From: Nocardiopsis alkaliphila YIM 80379
GTDB taxonomy: Bacteria; Actinomycetota; Actinomycetes; Streptosporangiales; Streptosporangiaceae
Length of the DNA: 36,784 bases
Assembly (NCBI RefSeq): GCF_000341005.1
Contig: NZ_ANBD01000057.1
Coordinates: forward strand, 1 to 36,784
Reading direction: 5' to 3'
Part shown: positions 7,608 to 15,554 of the stretch, piece by piece
Numbering within the stretch: the first letter of the stretch is position 1
How the letters are laid out: each line of letters opens with the position of its first letter
Notes under the pieces: generated by a model
The model's input: the letters and a program-made list of their open reading frames with translations, nothing else
What the model was told of the DNA's origin: nothing
The model's database searches: none
Translations under genes and position numbers: made by a program

Positions 7608-8687
7608 ATGACCGCGGTTTCCGACAGCAACGCCCCCGCCACCGGCCTCGGCGAGATCCAGAGCAACGCCGAGCGCGTGAACGTCGATGACAAGGCGATG
7701 ATCAACGCCCGCGCCGACGTGAACCAACTGCTGCCCCTGAAGTACACCTGGGCGTGGGAGAAGTACCTCTCCGGTTGCAACAACCACTGGATGCCCACCG
7801 AGGTCGCCATGCAGGCCGACATCGCGTTGTGGAAGTCCAAGGACGGTCTGACCGAGGACGAGCGCCTCATGCTCAAGCGCAACCTCGGCTTCTTCGCCAC
7901 CGCGGAGTCCCTGGTCGCCAACAACATCGTCCTGGCCGTGTACCGACAGCTCACCAACCCGGAGTGCCGCCAGTACCTGTTGCGCCAGGCGTTCGAGGAG
8001 GCCGTGCACACCCACACCTTCCAGTACATCTGCGAGAGCCTGGGCCTGGACGAGGGCGAACTCTTCAACATGTATCGCGAGGTGCCCTCCATCACGGCCA
8101 AGGACGCCTGGGCGCTCAAGTACACCCAGAACCTGGAGAACCCGGACTTCCGTACCGGTACCCCGGAGGCGGACCAGGCCTTCCTGCGCGACCTGGTCGC
8201 GTTCTACGTGATCTTCGAGGGCATGTGGTTCTACACCGGCTTCGCACAGATCCTGTCGCTGGGACGTCGCAACAAGATGGTGGGTATCGCGGAGCAGTAC
8301 CAGTACATCCTGCGTGACGAGTCGATCCACTTGAACTTCGGTATCGACGTGATCAACCAGATCAAGATCGAGAACCCGCATCTGTGGAGCGAGGAGTTCC
8401 AGGCGGAGATCCGGCAGATGCTGATCGAGGCCTGCGAGCTGGAGGTCGCCTACGGTCGCGAGACCATGCCGCGTGGGGTCTTGGGGCTCAACGCGGAACT
8501 GTGCGAGAAGTACATGCACTTCATCACCGACCGCCGCGCCGAGCAGATCGGTCTGGCCCCGATCTTCGGTGAGACGGAGAACCCGTTCCCGTGGATGTCG
8601 GAGATGATGGACCTACAGAAGGAGAAGAACTTCTTCGAGACTCGAGTGATCGAGTACCAGACGGGTGGCGGCCTGGACTGGGACTAG
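7608..8687 (+). CDS. nrdB: Ribonucleotide reductase small subunit, class Ic-like (Phe at radical Tyr site)
   Basis: A 359-residue R2 protein of the ferritin-like fold. The ATG at 7608 follows a GGAAGAAG ribosome-binding site. Metal ligands are E100 (AES), E131 and H134 (EEAVH), E204 (FEG), E238 and H241 (RDESIH). The position of E. coli radical Tyr122 is F138 (THTF). E100 replaces the Asp84 ligand. Spacing of all six ligands and the Phe matches Chlamydia trachomatis R2 (E89, E120, H123, F127, E193, E227, H230) with a constant offset of 11. Class Ic enzymes use a Mn(IV)/Fe(III) centre instead of a tyrosyl radical. The partner is NrdA upstream, with which it is presumably co-transcribed. A strong terminator follows at 8718; no nrdS-like third gene is present. 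Confidence 0.95.
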   Translation: MTAVSDSNAPATGLGEIQSNAERVNVDDKAMINARADVNQLLPLKYTWAWEKYLSGCNNHWMPTEVAMQADIALWKSKDGLTEDERLMLKRNLGFFATAESLVANNIVLAVYRQLTNPECRQYLLRQAFEEAVHTHTFQYICESLGLDEGELFNMYREVPSITAKDAWALKYTQNLENPDFRTGTPEADQAFLRDLVAFYVIFEGMWFYTGFAQILSLGRRNKMVGIAEQYQYILRDESIHLNFGIDVINQIKIENPHLWSEEFQAEIRQMLIEACELEVAYGRETMPRGVLGLNAELCEKYMHFITDRRAEQIGLAPIFGETENPFPWMSEMMDLQKEKNFFETRVIEYQTGGGLDWD

Positions 8688-8717
8688 ATCCTCTTCCCGG
8701 GAGAACCCTCTCCCTCC

Positions 8718-8752
8718 ACGGTCCGGGGTGGGCGCGCGCCCCGGACCGTTTC
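8718..8752 (+). terminator. Terminator of the nrdAB operon
   Basis: ACGGTCCGGGG (8718-8728), a GC-rich 10-base loop, and the perfect complement CCCCGGACCGT (8739-8749), followed by TTT. It starts 30 bases after the nrdB stop. Confidence 0.8.
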
Positions 8753-9170
8753 CATGTCCGGGCCCGTGTCGGTCCCGGTCGATGGTGGTCGCACCTGAGA
8801 GTCGGGTGAGGTGGAGAAGAGGAAGAGGTCGTCCCCGTTGGGTTCGGCAAAGAACTCATATTTCAAAGATGCCGACAAAGCGGCACAAAGAATGACATAA
8901 GTCTGTTGAGCTGATGATTCTTCGGTCATCCGATGAGAAGGTGCATCGAAATCGATCTTCAAATGCGATGCGTCATGCTTCTGTTCAGGCGTTCCGTGCG
9001 CTAGCGTTCTAGCGTTTCCCGCTGGTGGCGCGCGTGTGCGACGGTACGCGCAACACGTTCACGGGTGTGTTCGTGCGGTCCGGTCATCGCTGTTTACACT
9101 TTGGTGTTGCCCGGTCGCCACGGGTGGGAAACCACTTATTTCAACGAGGACCAAGAAACAGGGCTGGCAC
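8753..9170. promoter_or_regulatory. AT-richer intergenic region upstream of the DUF397 gene
   Basis: About 420 bases without a convincing gene. Roughly 8850-8980 is clearly AT-richer than the surroundings. It holds a small hairpin (TGCCG 8870-8874, CGGCA 8881-8885), a GCATCG/CGATGC inverted repeat (8943-8948 and 8966-8971), and a tandem 8-bp repeat CTAGCGTT at 9001-9016. A minus-strand open frame here runs through the nrdAB terminator and is not credited. The region probably holds the promoter of the DUF397 gene. Confidence 0.4.
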
Positions 9171-9383
9171 ATGCTTGAAACGCGCGCGGGGGATTCTCAG
9201 TCCTTCTTCGGCCGGTGGCGCAAGTCGCACTACTCCTATGACATCGGTACCTGCTGCGAGGTTCTCAATCTCACCACGGGTGAATCCTTCGTCCGTGACT
9301 CGGTGCATCCGGACGACGCCCGTCTCAGGTTCGAGAACCGTGAATGGATGACCTTTCTCGCGGTGTCCAAAGGATCTTTCTGA
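9171..9383 (+). CDS. DUF397-domain protein
   Basis: A 70-residue protein with the DUF397 pattern: an aromatic/Lys-Ser start (WRKSHYSYDIGTCCEV), a VRDS-like motif (SFVRDSVHPD), and a C-terminal Phe/Trp segment (RFENREWMTFLAVSKGSF). DUF397 proteins are abundant in actinomycetes, usually beside XRE-type HTH regulators in Bld/Whi-like developmental modules, where they act as small partner or antagonist proteins. No XRE gene is adjacent, so this is an orphan copy. It converges on the STAND-TPR gene with 8 bases between the two stops. The ribosome-binding site is weak, so the start is moderately certain. Confidence 0.8.
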   Translation: MLETRAGDSQSFFGRWRKSHYSYDIGTCCEVLNLTTGESFVRDSVHPDDARLRFENREWMTFLAVSKGSF

Positions 9384-9391
9384 GGTCTCCG

Positions 9392-11935
9392 CTACAGGGG
9401 AGCGACGGGGAACACGTCGCAGTCCTGCCGAGTGAACGAGGACATGGAGATCGTTCCGGGGTGATCGGCGCCGAACCGTTCGACGAAGGTCTCGCGTAGT
9501 TTCTCCCATTCCTCGGTCACGTTCTCACCCACGGCGTGCCGGCTCACCAAGTGGTTCCGGCGTGCGGTCAGCAGAATCGGATGGTCGGCGGGCAGCTGGT
9601 GACGGCAGTCCGCCTCCGTCAGGGCCTCCAATTGCAGTGCCTCCGATAGACGTCCCAGGTGAAAGAGGTCGGTGGCCACGTTCAACGCGGCGGGAAGGCA
9701 ATTGAAGGAACCCGCGCCGTAGATGTGCAACATCCGTGCCCACCCCTCCTGATCGAGTTCGAGGGCCTCGGTGTACCGCCTCACCGTGCGGAGCACGATG
9801 GCCGTGCTGAGTCGGGCGGTGGCGGGGAAGGGGTGTTCGTTCGGGTAGCGCTCGTCCAAGGGACGCAGTAGTCGTTCGGCCTCCTGGACCGCTTCCTTCA
9901 GGTCGTTCACGGAACCCGTGCCGGCCATCGTCACCATGTGGAACATCCGGCAGTACAGCAGCAGACGTCCGGCCGGGGGATGCTTACGTCGGTACAGCGT
10001 CAGGGCCTGCCGGGATTCCTCCATCGCGAGATCGGTTCTGCCGAGCCTGCGGTAGACCACCGAAAGCAACATCCGCCCTTGGATGGCGTGGACGCTGTCC
10101 GGTTCGAGGGCGTTGTCGAAGCGCTCCATGCACTCCTCGACCTGCTCCCGGGCCTCCTCCAGACGGCCGAGCAGGATCAGGTTGAGACCGACCGAAAGAC
10201 CGCTGCGCAGGGTGTGCACGTCGTCGGGACCCAGTACGAGGCGCCGCCCTTGGAGGGTTCGCTGGTCGATGGCCAGGGCCTCCTCGAACCTGCCTTGTTC
10301 CTGCAGGGCCTGGCCGTAGTCGTGCGCGGCCTCCAGGGTGCGCGGATGGGCCTCGGTGTGCCGGCTGCGTCGCTGGTCCAGGATCTGCCGAAAGAGCTGC
10401 CCGGCCCTTTCGAAACGGGCCAGGCCACTGAGGGAGATGGCCACCGCCCGTTGTGCTTCCAGTGCCTCGTCGTTGTCGTACCCCTCCCGCTCCACCTGTT
10501 CGGCGTGGATCCGTTCCGCCTCCTCCAAGGCCGTCACGTACTCGCCGTGGATGCGGCGGATCTTGTTGCGTCGCAATCGGGCGTGCAGGTGCCGCACCAG
10601 ATCATCGGGCCAGGCGTTGACGGCTTGGTCGACCAGGTCGGTGGCGTCGGAGTAGCTGCCCACCTCGGTGAGGAGGTCGACCACGTTGAGAACCAGGCCG
10701 CGCACCCGGGGCTCCCGGTTGATCCACGCCTTGGAGTCCTTCACGTGCGCGTACAGCTGTAAGTAGGTGGTTCGGTGCCCGGGGTCGGTGGGAGCGCAGG
10801 GATCGTTCTGGGCCAGGAGCAGTTGGGCCAGGTCCCGGTAACGGACCCGGTCGGCCAGGTGGAGCGAGTCGCGGACCACGGACTGGAACAACTCGTGGAG
10901 CTGGAAGGTGTTCCGCTCGTGGTCGAAGTAGGCGAGGTGGTGGCGGTTCATGAAGTCGAGCACCCGGCCGAGCCGCACGTGGTCACCGAGCAGTACGGGC
11001 CCGCCGGGGATCTCCATGCCTCGCGGGCGTGCGAAGAGGGTGCGGTCGAGGGGTTGTGGTGCGAGGAAGGCGCAGATCCGGATCAGTTCCAGGGCCATGT
11101 GTTCGATCTCGTCGTCCGAGTTCTCGGACAGGGCCTCGGCCTGGAGGCCCCAGGCGACGCGTAGCGGGATGGTGTGGTCATCGGGGCCCGTGTGCCAGAG
11201 CAGCTTGTTGTAGCGCTCCTCGAACAGGTCCAGGAATCCGCTGGTGGACACGGTGGATTCTCGCAGGAACGCACCGACCTGGTTGAGGGCCAAAGGGAGG
11301 TATTCCAGTAGTTCGGCGAGGCGTTCGCCGTCGCGTGGGTGCTCTAGTCGGGCGGGACAGACCTGGCGTAACAGGGCCAGACTCTCCGCGTTGGTGAGCC
11401 GGGGGACCACCTGTGCGTCGAACCGGCCGTCCGGCAGGGACCGGACGGTCCTGTGATGGTCGCGTGAGGTGACGAGGACGTTCCCGTGACCGCCGGTGGG
11501 GAAGTAGTCGGCGGCGAGTGCCTCCACGTTCGTGACGTCGTCGAAGAGCAGGAGCCAGCGGCCGACGGGACGGTCACCGGCGAGCGCGTCGCGCACGGTC
11601 TGCACGGCCCGTGGGACGTGTTCGTAGGCGACCGGCAGTCCTAGGTGTTCGGCCAGCCTGAGGTAGGCGCGGTGGGCGTCGATGTGGGTGGAGGAGGGGA
11701 TCCACCAGATCAGGTCGTAGTGCGCGGCGTAGCGGTGCGCGTACTCGATGGCGATGCGGCTCTTGCCGACACCGCTGCCACCGCCGATGAGGAAGTGGGA
11801 TCCGTCCTGGCCGAAGGCGTCGTGGATCTGTTCCAGGATGTCTTCCCGGCCGGTGAAGTGGGGGTCGGAGGGGGGCACTCCGCCGATCGCCGGAAGCAGG
11901 GAGTCGTCCCTTTTCCGGGGGCGGCCGGTCGTCAT
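9392..11935 (-). CDS. STAND NTPase (NB-ARC-like) with C-terminal TPR array
   Basis: An 847-residue protein. The ATG at 11935 is chosen because the conserved domain starts right after it (GGVPPSDPHFTGRE). The longer upstream frame, up to 12268, is Pro/Arg-rich and looks non-coding. A P-loop lies at G52-S59 (GGSGVGKS), with Walker B in WLLLFDDV. An SRDHH sensor-like segment and a winged-helix-like region follow, then TPR helices from about residue 480 to the end. The architecture is that of signal-transducing ATPases with numerous domains, resembling the TPR proteins of actinobacterial FxSxx-COOH systems. However, the C terminus ends in FPVAPL rather than that motif and no partner genes are present. 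The role could be regulatory or defensive; the ligand is unknown. Confidence 0.85.
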   Translation of the reverse strand: MTTGRPRKRDDSLLPAIGGVPPSDPHFTGREDILEQIHDAFGQDGSHFLIGGGSGVGKSRIAIEYAHRYAAHYDLIWWIPSSTHIDAHRAYLRLAEHLGLPVAYEHVPRAVQTVRDALAGDRPVGRWLLLFDDVTNVEALAADYFPTGGHGNVLVTSRDHHRTVRSLPDGRFDAQVVPRLTNAESLALLRQVCPARLEHPRDGERLAELLEYLPLALNQVGAFLRESTVSTSGFLDLFEERYNKLLWHTGPDDHTIPLRVAWGLQAEALSENSDDEIEHMALELIRICAFLAPQPLDRTLFARPRGMEIPGGPVLLGDHVRLGRVLDFMNRHHLAYFDHERNTFQLHELFQSVVRDSLHLADRVRYRDLAQLLLAQNDPCAPTDPGHRTTYLQLYAHVKDSKAWINREPRVRGLVLNVVDLLTEVGSYSDATDLVDQAVNAWPDDLVRHLHARLRRNKIRRIHGEYVTALEEAERIHAEQVEREGYDNDEALEAQRAVAISLSGLARFERAGQLFRQILDQRRSRHTEAHPRTLEAAHDYGQALQEQGRFEEALAIDQRTLQGRRLVLGPDDVHTLRSGLSVGLNLILLGRLEEAREQVEECMERFDNALEPDSVHAIQGRMLLSVVYRRLGRTDLAMEESRQALTLYRRKHPPAGRLLLYCRMFHMVTMAGTGSVNDLKEAVQEAERLLRPLDERYPNEHPFPATARLSTAIVLRTVRRYTEALELDQEGWARMLHIYGAGSFNCLPAALNVATDLFHLGRLSEALQLEALTEADCRHQLPADHPILLTARRNHLVSRHAVGENVTEEWEKLRETFVERFGADHPGTISMSSFTRQDCDVFPVAPL

Positions 11936-12317
11936 CGGTCCACCAGCTTTCTCGTGTGGCACTGGGCGAGGAGGCTCGGACAGGGACCTGGGCCGACCGT
12001 TCGACCGCGGCTCTCGGACGGTCACGGAACGAACCCATGGCAGGGGAGGAGGGGCGCGCTGCGCCATGTCGATGGGAGGGCCTTCTCCAGGCGTGGAGGA
12101 GGCAGGCGCGGTGTCCGTCCACCGCCTACGCGATCCGTGGCCCTTGGAGGGCCGGGGCACCGGTCCATGGCACCGTTTCCCTGCCTTGCGTAACTGTGGG
12201 CCCGGCGAGCAGGGGATCACTCTCCGGGCAGGCTCGGGTTTCCCGTTGCGGGTGGACGGGGCCGACAACGGGCACTTGATATCAGGCTAGGTTCTGCCTT
12301 CGGTGGTGTCGATAGTC

Positions 12318-12334
12318 GTCCACAGGCTGTGGAC
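12318..12334. repeat. Palindrome of two facing DnaA-box-like sites (copy 1)
   Basis: GTCCACAG-G-CTGTGGAC is a perfect 8+1+8 palindrome. With its flank it gives TGTGGACAA on the right, the reverse complement of the actinobacterial DnaA box TTGTCCACA, and TCGTCCACA on the left with one mismatch. A 20-base stretch (12315-12334) recurs identically at 28262-28281. It may be a DnaA-binding site or a dispersed palindromic repeat. Confidence 0.6.
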
Positions 12335-12355
12335 AACGTATGCCTTAACGAGATC

Positions 12356-12382
12356 TGGCGAAATGGAGGCGTGTTTTCGCCA
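12356..12382. repeat. Perfect inverted repeat next to the DnaA-box palindrome
   Basis: TGGCGAAA at 12356-12363 and TTTCGCCA at 12375-12382, separated by 11 bases. It could be an operator or a hairpin in a transcript toward either strand. Confidence 0.45.
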
Positions 12383-12495
12383 TGTTGAAAAAGGGAATGA
12401 AGTGCCAGCCGAAAAGGCCAAACGCGAGCGTCGGCATGGGGCGACGCCCGTGGAGGTTCCGGAGCGGTCCTCGGAGAACGTGGTCCGGGAACCCG

Positions 12496-12666
12496 TCAGT
12501 CCGAGGAGGGCTCGGGTTCGTAGTTGCGCATCATCATGGAATTGCACTTGGTGCACAGGTGGCGGGCCGAGCCGGGTGAGGAGGGCTGCCAGTCGTGCTC
12601 CCCTCGAGGGCATATCCCCGACGGTCCGATGTCGCGAGCGCGGATGGCGGTGGGCTGTGCGTCCAT
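12496..12666 (-). CDS. Small putative zinc-ribbon protein
   Basis: A 56-residue protein from an ATG at 12666. It has one Cys in CPRGEHDW and a CTKCN knuckle about 20 residues later, followed by a short acidic tail. CxxxxH plus CxxC is consistent with a single treble-clef or zinc-ribbon site. Tiny proteins of this style are common in actinomycetes but have no assigned function. The ribosome-binding site is only fair (GGCGG). A longer frame to 12792 exists, but its extra N-terminal part is basic and Pro-rich and looks non-coding. Confidence 0.6.
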   Translation of the reverse strand: MDAQPTAIRARDIGPSGICPRGEHDWQPSSPGSARHLCTKCNSMMMRNYEPEPSSD

Positions 12667-12815
12667 ACCGCCACGGTAGTCCGCCGGCCCCACCCCCACC
12701 ACCCTCGGTGCCAGGGTGTGGACCCTGGGAAGTGGCGGGTTCGACCCGAGTCGGAGAACGAGAACGGATCGGCTTTTTCCAGGCGAGCACATCGAACACG
12801 ACCTAAGCTGGCCGT

Positions 12816-13544
12816 GTGGTTCCCCCCAGCGATCCCGCGGCCGAAATCGTATTCCGCCCGATCCGTACCGGTAACACCTTGGATGTGACGGTGGAGCGCC
12901 TACTGTGCGCGATCAGGCTCGGTGTGGTCCCCACGGGTGACCGCTTCCCCGCCGAACGCGATCTGGCCGTCAGGTTGAACATCAGCCGGCTCACTCTGAG
13001 GGAGGCCATCGGCCACCTGAACCAGTGGGGGTACGTCGAGTCCCGGCGAGGGCGGCGCGGTGGGACGTTCGTCGCCCAGCCCCCGCCCAGGCCCACCCCC
13101 TTGGACGTGCGCCGTGACCTGATCTCCACCGGCACGGACCTGGAAGGTCTGCTGACCTTCCGGCGCTGTCTGGAGACGGGTGTGGTCATCCGTCTCGCCG
13201 AGGTCGGACTAGGGCCAGAGCAGCTCCGCTTGCTGGAGCGGAGGTTGACGGACGCCGAGACAGCGAACCCTGGGGACTACCGTCGTTGTGACACCGTCCT
13301 GCACATCACGTTGGCCCGGCTGACCGGGTCGCCTCAGATGGCCGCCGCTCTTACCGACGCTCGGATGCGCGTCAACCGGGTCATGGAGGCGGTACCGCCG
13401 AACGGGGGCGGTCACGTCGACAGCGACGAGCAGCACCGGGAGATCGTTCGAGCGGTCGAGAACCGTGATCCGGAGGCGGCCAAGCGCGCCCTGGAGAGTC
13501 ACCTGGGTGGGGTGGAGGAACGGTTGCGTTCCCTATTCTCCTGA
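12816..13544 (+). CDS. GntR-family transcriptional regulator, FadR (FCD) subfamily
   Basis: A 242-residue protein. The N-terminal winged helix (about residues 20-90) includes the typical FPAERDLAVRLNISRLTLREAIGHLNQWGYVESRRGRGG-like segment. The C-terminal ~130 residues form the all-helical FCD ligand/metal domain with an H..H pattern (VLHITL; HREIVRAVENRDPEAAKRAL). The GTG start at 12816 has no Shine-Dalgarno, but TAAGCT lies at about -14 to -9, so the mRNA may be leaderless. The effector is typically a small carboxylic or amino acid. The adjacent PutP-type transporter on the same strand is the obvious target candidate (inference). Confidence 0.88.
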   Translation: MVPPSDPAAEIVFRPIRTGNTLDVTVERLLCAIRLGVVPTGDRFPAERDLAVRLNISRLTLREAIGHLNQWGYVESRRGRRGGTFVAQPPPRPTPLDVRRDLISTGTDLEGLLTFRRCLETGVVIRLAEVGLGPEQLRLLERRLTDAETANPGDYRRCDTVLHITLARLTGSPQMAAALTDARMRVNRVMEAVPPNGGGHVDSDEQHREIVRAVENRDPEAAKRALESHLGGVEERLRSLFS

Positions 13545-13560
13545 TCTCGTGCGGCTTGGT

Positions 13561-13583
13561 CCCTCAGATGGAACATCTGAGGG
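13561..13583. promoter_or_regulatory. Perfect 10-bp inverted repeat between regulator and transporter
   Basis: CCCTCAGATG (13561-13570), GAA, CATCTGAGGG (13574-13583), immediately followed by TGATC-ccat-GATCA. It starts 16 bases after the FadR-type gene. It has no T-run, so it could be either a terminator hairpin or an operator for the upstream regulator controlling the transporter. Confidence 0.6.
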
Positions 13584-13810
13584 TGATCCCATGATCAGAC
13601 CTATCGTATGTCCGGTCCGACAAAGGGAAAGTGTCGGTGATGGTCGGCCGGACAAGCTTTCCCGATCGAGAACTCGACAAGGTCTCGAAGCGGTGTTTTT
13701 CCAGGCAAGAGGCATTGTGGCGCGGGACACCAGGGGTGATGATCTCCCTGTTCCACACCAACGACGCACAACGGTCCGCCGTTGCGTTATTCAGGGAAGG
13801 GAGTGGGCGG

Positions 13811-15385
13811 GTGAACGAGTCCATGCTCTGGTCGATTCTGACCTTCGGTGTCTACCTCGCCGGAATGGTCGTGATCGGCCTATGGGTCTACAAACGCACC
13901 GTCTCGCAGTCCGACTTCGTACTCGGCGGCCGTCAGCTCAACAGCTGGGTGACCGCCTTGAGCGCCAACGCCAGTGACTTCAGCGGGTGGCTCCTGCTGG
14001 GACTCCCCGGCGCCATCTACGTCTCCGGGCTCGGTGAGGCCTGGATCGCGGTCGGGCTCGCCGCGGGCTTCGCCGGCAGCTGGATCCTCATCGCCCCGCG
14101 CCTGCGCGTCTACACCCAGCGCGTCACCGACTCCCGGGCCGGGGGAGAGTCCGATTCGCTCACCCTCTCCTCGTTCCTGGAGAACCGCTTCAACGACCCC
14201 ACCCCTCTCCTACGCGGTGTCTCCGCGGCGCTCATCATCGTCTTCTACTTCTTCTACGTGGCCTCCGGACTCGTGGCCATGGCCTCCCTCTTCGACATGA
14301 TCTTCGGTATGTCGCCGGCACCCGCCATCGCCTTGGGCGTCGGAATCGTGGTGCTCTACACCGTGCTCGGCGGCTTCCTGGCCGTCTCGTACACGGACGT
14401 GGTGCAGGCGATCATGATGTGGCTCGCACTGCTCATCGTCCCGGTGCTCGCCATCACCGCCCTGGGTGGTTTCGGCGGCCTCACCGACGGGGTGAGTGCC
14501 AAGGCCGACGGTCTGATGTCCGCGTTCGGCGGAACCTCCCTGGATGGCGACGCCGGTGCCTGGATCAGCACGGAGACCCTCGGCTGGGTGGTCATCGTCT
14601 CCGGTCTGGCCTGGGGCTTCGGTTACTTCGGCCAACCCCACATCCTCGCCCGTTACATGGGTATTCGTTCGGTGAAGGAGATCCCCAAGGCCGCGGTCGT
14701 CAGTGTGAGCTGGGCGGTCACCGCGATGTTCCTCGCCGTCCTGGTCGGCTTCATCGGCATCGCCTACTTCGACACCCCGCTCGGTGATCCCGAGCAGGTC
14801 TTCCCACGCCTGATCGAGGCACTCTCGCACCCGGTGGTGGCCGGCGTCCTCCTGGCCGCCATCCTCGCCGCGGTGATGAGCACGGCGGACTCCCAGCTCC
14901 TGGTCGCGGCGTCCGCGCTCACGGAGGACGTGTACAAGGCATGGATGAACAGGGAGGCCTCGCCCGGCTCCCTGTTGTGGATCAGTCGCGCCACGGTGAT
15001 CGCGGTGGCCCTGGTCGCGGCCGGCGTGGCTCTGTGGGGTGACCGGTCGGTCATGGACCTGGTCGGCTACGCCTGGGCCGGCTTCGGCGCGGGCTTCGGT
15101 CCGGTCCTGTTGCTCGCGCTCTTCTGGAAGCGGATGACCTGGACGGGTGCGCTGGCGGGCATGATCGTGGGCGGTACGACCGCCATCGTGTGGGACGTCC
15201 TCGACACGGCCTACTTCGACATCGGCCTGTACGCGATGGTGCCCGCGATCGCCTTGAGCCTCGTCGCCATCGTGGCCTGCAACGGCCTGGGCAAGGTCAG
15301 CGAACAGATGGAGGCCGACTTCGATCGGGTCGAAGCCGAGATCAAGGAGGGTGGCAAGGAGGGGGAACCCACCGCCGCCGGCTGA
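13811..15385 (+). CDS. putP: Sodium/solute symporter, PutP (proline) type
   Basis: A 524-residue inner-membrane protein of the SSS family with about 13 hydrophobic segments. The GTG at 13811 follows a GGGAGTGGGCGG ribosome-binding site. PutP hallmarks are visible: NASDFSGWLLLGLPGAIY in TM2 (Na+/proline site), GGFLAVSYTDVVQ, GYFGQPHILARYMG, and MSTADSQLLVAASALTEDVYKA near residue 360. It closely resembles Na+/proline symporters; other small zwitterionic substrates cannot be excluded. The neighbouring FadR-type regulator and the inverted repeat between them suggest substrate-responsive control. A terminator hairpin follows. Confidence 0.92.
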   Translation: MNESMLWSILTFGVYLAGMVVIGLWVYKRTVSQSDFVLGGRQLNSWVTALSANASDFSGWLLLGLPGAIYVSGLGEAWIAVGLAAGFAGSWILIAPRLRVYTQRVTDSRAGGESDSLTLSSFLENRFNDPTPLLRGVSAALIIVFYFFYVASGLVAMASLFDMIFGMSPAPAIALGVGIVVLYTVLGGFLAVSYTDVVQAIMMWLALLIVPVLAITALGGFGGLTDGVSAKADGLMSAFGGTSLDGDAGAWISTETLGWVVIVSGLAWGFGYFGQPHILARYMGIRSVKEIPKAAVVSVSWAVTAMFLAVLVGFIGIAYFDTPLGDPEQVFPRLIEALSHPVVAGVLLAAILAAVMSTADSQLLVAASALTEDVYKAWMNREASPGSLLWISRATVIAVALVAAGVALWGDRSVMDLVGYAWAGFGAGFGPVLLLALFWKRMTWTGALAGMIVGGTTAIVWDVLDTAYFDIGLYAMVPAIALSLVAIVACNGLGKVSEQMEADFDRVEAEIKEGGKEGEPTAAG

Positions 15386-15448
15386 ACCCCGTAACGAAAG
15401 GCTTCCGGTTGGAAGGCACGCCCAACGACACATAGACGGGTTTGAAAG

Positions 15449-15478
15449 TGCCCCGTTCCCCTCGCAGGGAACGGGGCA
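15449..15478 (+). terminator. Terminator hairpin after putP
   Basis: TGCCCCGTTCCC (15449-15460), a CTCGCA loop, and GGGAACGGGGCA (15467-15478), a perfect 12-bp stem. No T-run. It also faces the 3' end of the convergent minus-strand element genes. Confidence 0.75.
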
Positions 15479-15554
15479 ACGGGCGGCTAGCGGAGGTCCT
15501 GCGCTGCGCACAGCAACGCGCCTGCTTCTTCGGGGAACTCCGGCACACGCGAGG

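Larger units (their letters stand above)
11936..12495. promoter_or_regulatory. Intergenic region upstream of the STAND gene with two inverted repeats
   Basis: About 560 bases without a supported gene. It holds the 17-bp palindrome at 12318-12334 and an 8-bp perfect inverted repeat TGGCGAAA/TTTCGCCA (12356-12363 and 12375-12382, 11-base loop). The sequence around 12290-12410 is AT-richer than average, as expected for a regulatory region. Open frames on either strand lack family features. Confidence 0.4.

Noticed and set aside
8684-8962. 92-codon minus-strand frame after nrdB
   Set aside because: It runs through the perfect nrdAB terminator hairpin, and its second half is an antisense read of that hairpin.
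11936-12268. N-terminal extension of the STAND protein to an upstream start at 12268
   Set aside because: The extra 111 residues are Pro/Arg/Gly-rich, and the conserved domain starts right after the ATG at 11935.
12303-12806. Plus-strand frame of 167 codons opposite the Zn-ribbon gene
   Set aside because: No motif and a composition typical of an antisense frame; the minus-strand CxxC protein is the better candidate.
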